A DNA stretch of 7,449 nucleotides from Paludibacter sp. Its GTDB lineage: Bacteria; Bacteroidota; Bacteroidia; Bacteroidales; Paludibacteraceae. The stretch covers positions 1 through 7,449 of the forward strand of contig JANJXE010000048.1 of NCBI GenBank assembly GCA_024709185.1. The letters are read 5' to 3'. Made by a program: the position numbers and the translations under genes. Below, piece after piece: positions 6,178 through 7,449 of the stretch (positions are counted from its first letter, which is position 1; each line of letters begins with the position of its first letter). The notes beneath the pieces are model-generated. The model saw nothing but the letters and a program-made list of their open reading frames with translations, had not been told where the DNA came from and made no database searches.

Positions 6178-7449
6178 TTATCGTGATGATTTACTCCAAT
6201 ATGTAATTTTGTGCCCCACAGTAGCATAGAAAATCAGATAGAGAAAGCAGGGAACCAACACCCAGTAGGCAAACTTATACGCATCGAACATGGGCAGCGT
6301 ATCGTTGAGTTTCACCACATAGCTAAACACCAGCGGCAGAACAGCACTTCCGCTCAGACCCATTACAAGAAACGATGAACCAAGATTGGTGTATTTACCC
6401 AAATCGCGAATTGCCAACGGCCATATTCCGGTATAAATCAAGGCATTCGGATAACCCATCAACACTAAAAACCAGATAGAAATATCGGTATTGAGTCCGA
6501 AAATATTAACAGGACCACTCACCAGTATAGTAAGCAGTGAGAAGAGTAATCCAAGAGATGCACAAATGAGCAATGCATTTTTTTGATTCAGGTACTTCGG
6601 TATCAGCACGATCCCGCTAAGGTAGCCCAGGAAGGTAAAAAACATGGTAAACGATGGGAAATTTTTCGCATTACTATCCAGCGATAATCCCATGGTTCCT
6701 GCATATTCAATAACGGTAGCCAGTGAAATCATTTGTGAGCCCACATGGAAAAAGATAGCCAGTGCACCCAGGACGAGCCAGGGATATTGAAAAACAGAAG
6801 TACGTGTATCCACTTCTCCCGATGTATTCCTATTTACTTCTTTGGCATCGAGATCAGGAAGCATAGAATAGCGGATAATAATCCCAAAGATGAACAGAAA
6901 TATACCCAGTACTGCATAGGGTACCATTACCCCGCGGATGAGTGTATCGAGAGCGGTTTCCAGTTCAACACCGGTAAATAATCCTCCCTTAATCTGTTGC
7001 ATGAGCACTTTATCGGACTCACGGATTACGACCGCAGCGAAGACGAGGTTAGCGATGATACCGGCCAGTTTATTCCCTGTGCCAACAATACTCAGTCGCC
7101 TGGCGGCACTTTCACGGGGGCCGATAATGGTAACGTAGGGATTTGCTGCCGATTGAAGAATGGCCAGACCAATACCGAGCATAAACAATCCCAGTAAGAA
7201 GAGTTCATAGGTTCTCCAGTAAGCTGCCGGTACAAACAACAAGGCCCCAAGCGCCATCATCCAGAGACCATACATGATTCCACGTTTATAACCCACTTTA
7301 TTCAAGAGGAAGGAAGACGGAATAGCCATGAGCAGATAAGCGATATAAAAGGCAAAAGTCACCAGGTACGACTGCACAACAGTTAGTTCGCAAGTCAGTT
7401 TGAAATACGGAATAAGGATGGTATTCACCCAGGAAACCAAACCGAAGAT
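6178..7449 (-). CDS. Sugar MFS transporter, FucP/GluP/NagP type (N-terminus cut by window edge)
   Basis: An inner-membrane sugar:proton symporter-type protein; 423 residues are visible and the frame is open at the right edge. The fragment begins I-F-G-L-V-S-W-V-N-T, which matches the middle of helix 1 in this family (F-G-x-x-T/S-W-x-N-x-x-L-I-P), so only about 20 residues are missing. The TTG at 7440 is an internal Leu codon, not a start. The family signature NPYVTIIGPRESAARRL is at 103-119 of the fragment. Eleven or so further hydrophobic helices follow, with a charged cytoplasmic loop (about 205-225, PDLDAKEV then NTSGEVDTRT) between the two halves. In Bacteroidota and Shewanella, members of this family carry N-acetylglucosamine, fucose, glucose or galactose. 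With nagA and nagB directly downstream, an N-acetylhexosamine is the best guess, but specificity cannot be read from the sequence. Confidence 0.92.
   Translation of the reverse strand: MFGLVSWVNTILIPYFKLTCELTVVQSYLVTFAFYIAYLLMAIPSSFLLNKVGYKRGIMYGLWMMALGALLFVPAAYWRTYELFLLGLFMLGIGLAILQSAANPYVTIIGPRESAARRLSIVGTGNKLAGIIANLVFAAVVIRESDKVLMQQIKGGLFTGVELETALDTLIRGVMVPYAVLGIFLFIFGIIIRYSMLPDLDAKEVNRNTSGEVDTRTSVFQYPWLVLGALAIFFHVGSQMISLATVIEYAGTMGLSLDSNAKNFPSFTMFFTFLGYLSGIVLIPKYLNQKNALLICASLGLLFSLLTILVSGPVNIFGLNTDISIWFLVLMGYPNALIYTGIWPLAIRDLGKYTNLGSSFLVMGLSGSAVLPLVFSYVVKLNDTLPMFDAYKFAYWVLVPCFLYLIFYATVGHKITYWSKSSR

Larger units (their letters stand above)
1..7449 (-). other. Putative seven-gene amino-sugar / envelope oxidoreductase operon (both ends open)
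   Basis: Seven genes in a row lie on the minus strand, with junctions of 20, -14, 11, 1, 2 and 6 bp. No gap can hold a terminator or a separate intergenic promoter, so one transcript is likely; this is inferred from spacing only. The order is sugar transporter, nagA, nagB-like, three exported oxidoreductases with a DoxX membrane protein before the last. The first and last genes both run off the window, so the promoter and terminator are outside it. Most starts lack a Shine-Dalgarno sequence, as is usual in Bacteroidota. The exceptions are an AGG before doxX and an AGGAA before the last gene. Confidence 0.8.

Noticed and set aside
7438..7440. TTG at 7440 as the transporter start codon
   Set aside because: The reading frame stays open to the window edge and the residues before it (I-F-G) match the conserved first helix, so the gene is truncated by the window and this is an internal Leu.

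Overview
The window looks like part of a chromosomal operon from a member of the Bacteroidota, perhaps a polysaccharide-degrading environmental lineage. The evidence is: a FucP/NagP-type sugar transporter; several exported Gfo/Idh/MocA oxidoreductases, one of them a lipoprotein of the 'putative oxidoreductase C-terminal domain' type; a DoxX subfamily often seen with such enzymes; and almost no Shine-Dalgarno sequences. This assignment is inferred from gene content and style, not from a marker gene.

Every gene lies on the minus strand, so the operon reads from right to left. Reading order: (1) sugar MFS transporter, whose N-terminus is cut off by the right edge (6178-7449); (2) NagA-type amino-sugar-6-phosphate deacetylase (4982-6157); (3) divergent NagB-type deaminase/isomerase (4201-4995), which overlaps nagA by 14 bp; (4) Gfo/Idh/MocA oxidoreductase with a Sec signal peptide (3185-4189); (5) Gfo/Idh/MocA-like lipoprotein (1789-3183); (6) DoxX-family membrane protein (1250-1786); (7) Gfo/Idh/MocA oxidoreductase with a twin-arginine signal, cut by the left edge (1-1243). 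Junctions are 20, -14, 11, 1, 2 and 6 bp. There is no room for an internal terminator or an intergenic promoter, and no gene-free stretch over 20 bp. No tRNA, rRNA, mobile element, CRISPR array or phage feature was seen.

The likely theme is uptake and catabolism of an amino sugar. The transporter imports the sugar, a kinase outside the window would phosphorylate it, and the NagA- and NagB-like enzymes deacetylate and deaminate it to feed glycolysis. The second half of the operon sits in the cell envelope: three predicted exported sugar oxidoreductases, each with a different kind of export signal, plus a four-helix DoxX protein that might pass electrons to the quinone pool. The NagA- and NagB-like enzymes both belong to subfamilies whose active-site neighbourhoods differ from E. 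coli NagA and NagB. The true substrate may therefore be a modified or unusual amino sugar rather than plain GlcNAc-6-phosphate. The combination suggests an envelope redox system coupled to amino-sugar use; this is a hypothesis.
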